DNA from: JAIBJN01 sp963784175
GTDB taxonomy: Bacteria > Actinomycetota > Thermoleophilia > Gaiellales > Gaiellaceae
Direction: 5' to 3'
Length of the DNA stretch: 64,000 bases
Assembly (NCBI GenBank): GCA_963784175.1
Contig: CAWAQJ010000014.1
Location: 496,001-560,000 of the forward strand
Within the stretch, counting starts at the first letter, position 1. Each line of letters starts with the position of its first letter. The notes beneath the pieces were generated by a model. That model was not told where the DNA came from, searched no databases, and saw only the letters and a list, made by a program, of their open reading frames with translations. Shown in pieces: positions 62,366 through 64,000 of the stretch. The translations under genes were made by a program, and so were the position numbers.

Positions 62366-63079
62366 TCAAACAGCCGCTGGCACAGCCGCCGCCTCCAGGA
62401 TCAGGTCAGCCGTCGCCTGGGGCTGCGAGACAGCGACCGCATGGGACGCGCCGGGAATCGCGAGCGTCCGCTGCGCGCCGGCCCGCTCGGCCATGAAGTG
62501 CTGCAGCTCCGCCGGGATGTTGCGGTCCTCCTCGGCGATCACGAACGACGACGACAGCTCACGCCACAAGGGCCTTTCCCCGGACGGGGCGGTGAGCGCC
62601 TCCTGAGTCGCCGGCCGCTGCGTCGCCGCCATCCGCGCCGCCTGCGGCTCCGGCACGTCTGCGCAGAACTGGTCGTGGAACCGGTCCTGGATGATGTACA
62701 GGTCGGTCGCGCCGTCACTGCGCGGGACGGGCCGCACCGCGTCACCGAGCGTGCTGCCGGGGAACATCCCGGCGAGCTCGAAGGCGCTCTCGCCGGCGTC
62801 GGGTGCAAAGCCCGCCACGTAGACGAGCCCGGTGATCTCGCCGGCGTCGGCCGGCACGTTCGTGATCACAGCTCCGCCGTAGGAGTGGGCGACGAGCAGG
62901 ACCGGCCCTTCAACCGCGCGGATGACATCCGCGACGCTGGCAGCGTCGGTGGCCAGGTCCCGGAGCGGGTTGGCCGCGGCAATCACCGGGTGCCCCGCGC
63001 TTTCGAGCTTGTCGATGACGTTGTCCCAGCTTGCCGACTCGGCGAACGCGCCGTGCACGAGAACGATGGTGGGTTTCAT
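62366..63079 (-). CDS. Alpha/beta hydrolase
   Basis: 237 residues. Oxyanion-hole HGAFAES near the N-terminus, nucleophile in VAHSYGGAVI, His in IPGASHAVAVS. Typical of salicylate-esterase-like or haloperoxidase-like small hydrolases. AGGAGGG precedes the ATG at 63079. Substrate unknown. Confidence 0.9.
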   Translation of the reverse strand: MKPTIVLVHGAFAESASWDNVIDKLESAGHPVIAAANPLRDLATDAASVADVIRAVEGPVLLVAHSYGGAVITNVPADAGEITGLVYVAGFAPDAGESAFELAGMFPGSTLGDAVRPVPRSDGATDLYIIQDRFHDQFCADVPEPQAARMAATQRPATQEALTAPSGERPLWRELSSSFVIAEEDRNIPAELQHFMAERAGAQRTLAIPGASHAVAVSQPQATADLILEAAAVPAAV

Positions 63080-63203
63080 GGAACCCTCCTTAGGATCGCG
63101 AGGCTTGTTGCCCCGCAGTGGACTGGCTGAGGCAGTCCTCGAAGCGTGGTGGGCTAGCGAACCTTCAAGGTAAGGCCATTCGTGCTGTCCGGACTTCTGG
63201 GAG

Positions 63204-63635
63204 CTACTTGCGCTCTTCCTCCGAGGGCGCGGAGATCGCCCCGACGAGCTCTCCGGTCCTCTCGTTGTCCTTGAGTGCGATGTCGGCCTGCGCAACCACG
63301 CCGACGAGCCTCCCGTTCTCGACCACGGGCAGCCGCCGGACCTGGTGGCGGGCCATCAGCTCGAGCGCCTCGTCGAGGTCGTGGTCGGGCTCGACGCTGA
63401 TGAGATCGCGAGAGTAGACCTCGCCGACCGACGTCGTCTCGGGGGCCGCACTCTCGGCGACCACTCTCGTCGTGATGTCCCGGTCGGTGATCATTCCGAC
63501 GAGCCGCTCGTCCTCGGTCACCGGGAGCGAGCCGATGTGCCCCTCCCGCATCAGCCGCGCGGCCTCGACCACCGACGCCGATGCGCCGATCGAGTGGGGC
63601 TCCTCGGTCATCGCGTCGCGAACGATTTTCGCCAT
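63204..63635 (-). CDS. CBS-domain-pair protein
   Basis: 143 residues, two CBS domains: MREGHIGSLPVTEDERLVGMITDRDITTR and MARHQVRRLPVVENGRLVGVVAQADI. These pairs bind AMP, ATP or SAM-type ligands and usually regulate a partner. None is fused here. The 124 bases to the next gene (63080-63203) and the divergent 93-base region (63636-63728) show no feature I can name. Confidence 0.93.
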   Translation of the reverse strand: MAKIVRDAMTEEPHSIGASASVVEAARLMREGHIGSLPVTEDERLVGMITDRDITTRVVAESAAPETTSVGEVYSRDLISVEPDHDLDEALELMARHQVRRLPVVENGRLVGVVAQADIALKDNERTGELVGAISAPSEEERK

Positions 63636-63728
63636 CGTGCCTCCTGTCCTCGTCGTTGTGCGATCTTAGACCCGTTTCCGTGATCGAGTACGCTGGCCCC
63701 AGTCGCTTGACCGAAGGTTAAACCGCGC

Positions 63729-64000
63729 ATGAACAAGCCGCGCATATTTCTTGGGTCGTCGGGCAAGCAGGCCACGCTGCTCGAGGGGATCTCGAACGGG
63801 CTCGAGGACATCGCCGACGTCGAGCCCTGGACGACCACGTTCAACCCGGGGCGGTCGACCCTCGACCGACTCGTCGAGCTCTCCCAGGAGGTCGATTTCG
63901 CGGCGTTCGTGTTCGCCCAGGACGACTGGACCGCGACGGATGCTTCCCAGTCCGGCGAGGCGTCGCCGCGCGACAACGTGGTGTTCGAGGCCGGGCTGTT
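63729..64000 (+). CDS. TIR-like nucleotide/NAD-binding protein, 3' end cut by window edge
   Basis: At least 90 residues, continuing past the edge. The start IFLGSSGKQATLLEGI, a W before the T-rich stretch, the LVELSQEVDFAAFVFAQDDW segment and the motif PRDNVVFEAGL match the TIR-like family of Pycsar/CBASS effectors (CAP12/PCTIR), which cleave NAD when a cyclic nucleotide binds. The catalytic region may extend beyond the window. The missing 3' part and neighbours decide whether this is a defence effector. Confidence 0.75.
   Translation, partial: MNKPRIFLGSSGKQATLLEGISNGLEDIADVEPWTTTFNPGRSTLDRLVELSQEVDFAAFVFAQDDWTATDASQSGEASPRDNVVFEAGL

Overview
The window is about 64 kb of very high G+C DNA (roughly 70 % by eye) with dense, mostly single-copy chromosomal genes, many 4-nt start/stop overlaps and GTG/TTG starts. 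The gene content suggests a free-living actinobacterium, plausibly of the Thermoleophilia (Gaiella/Solirubrobacter-like): PspA with PspAA, PspAB with HtpX, a DUF3152 protein, SPW-repeat protein, large ECF sigma factors with a SnoaL-like tail, and many VOC-fold proteins. I see no insertion sequence, prophage, rRNA or CRISPR array. The taxonomic call is inference from content only.

Layout. 1-6.4 kb: nitrogen assimilation, with glutamate synthase large subunit (runs off the left edge) divergent from a P-II/ammonium-transporter operon that has a promoter and a leader terminator. 6.4-14 kb: aspartic-protease-like protein, cupin, propeller lipoprotein, class-V aminotransferase, and a large fusion of an NqrB/RnfD-like membrane domain to FG-GAP/ASPIC repeats. 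14-22.3 kb: small-enzyme and regulator zone with four VOC proteins, two ECF sigma factors, an AraC regulator coupled to a nucleotide cyclase, and hydrolases. 22.3-25.4 kb: a tightly coupled three-gene operon of patatin phospholipase, unknown protein and ComEC-type metallo-beta-lactamase-fold hydrolase, the best candidate here for an undescribed system. 25.4-30 kb: a multi-pass M48 protease with a small partner, and a lectin-cysteine-peptidase-lectin fusion. 30-42 kb: MFS transporter, secreted subtilase, SPW protein and a divergent pair of giant delta-60 repeat proteins. 42-47 kb: tRNA-Ala, two-component system, secreted propeller protein, tandem Zn-type dehydrogenases. 47-51 kb: acyl-CoA ligase coupled to a lipoyl-less E2 acyltransferase, O-methyltransferase, MBL hydrolase. 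51-54.2 kb: phage-shock-type membrane-stress module (pspA, pspAA facing pspAB, htpX). 54.2-64 kb: membrane proteins, cytochrome c lipoprotein, HAD phosphatase, serS with its tRNA-Ser immediately downstream, reductase, enolase-superfamily protein, GAF protein, hydrolase, CBS protein, and at the right edge the start of a TIR-like NAD/nucleotide-binding effector.

Two window-wide patterns matter to any reader. First, at least seven genes have their frame broken by what are nearly all single extra bases (near 18422, 20254, 20520, 31095, 32002-32006, 33844, 43717-43719, 51775, probably 52045); because both halves of each protein are intact and conserved, sequence/assembly error is likelier than gene decay. 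Second, several convergent gene pairs end on one shared CTAG that serves as TAG on both strands, and several genes have a TANNNT box 6-9 nt before ATG with no ribosome-binding site, which looks like leaderless transcription.
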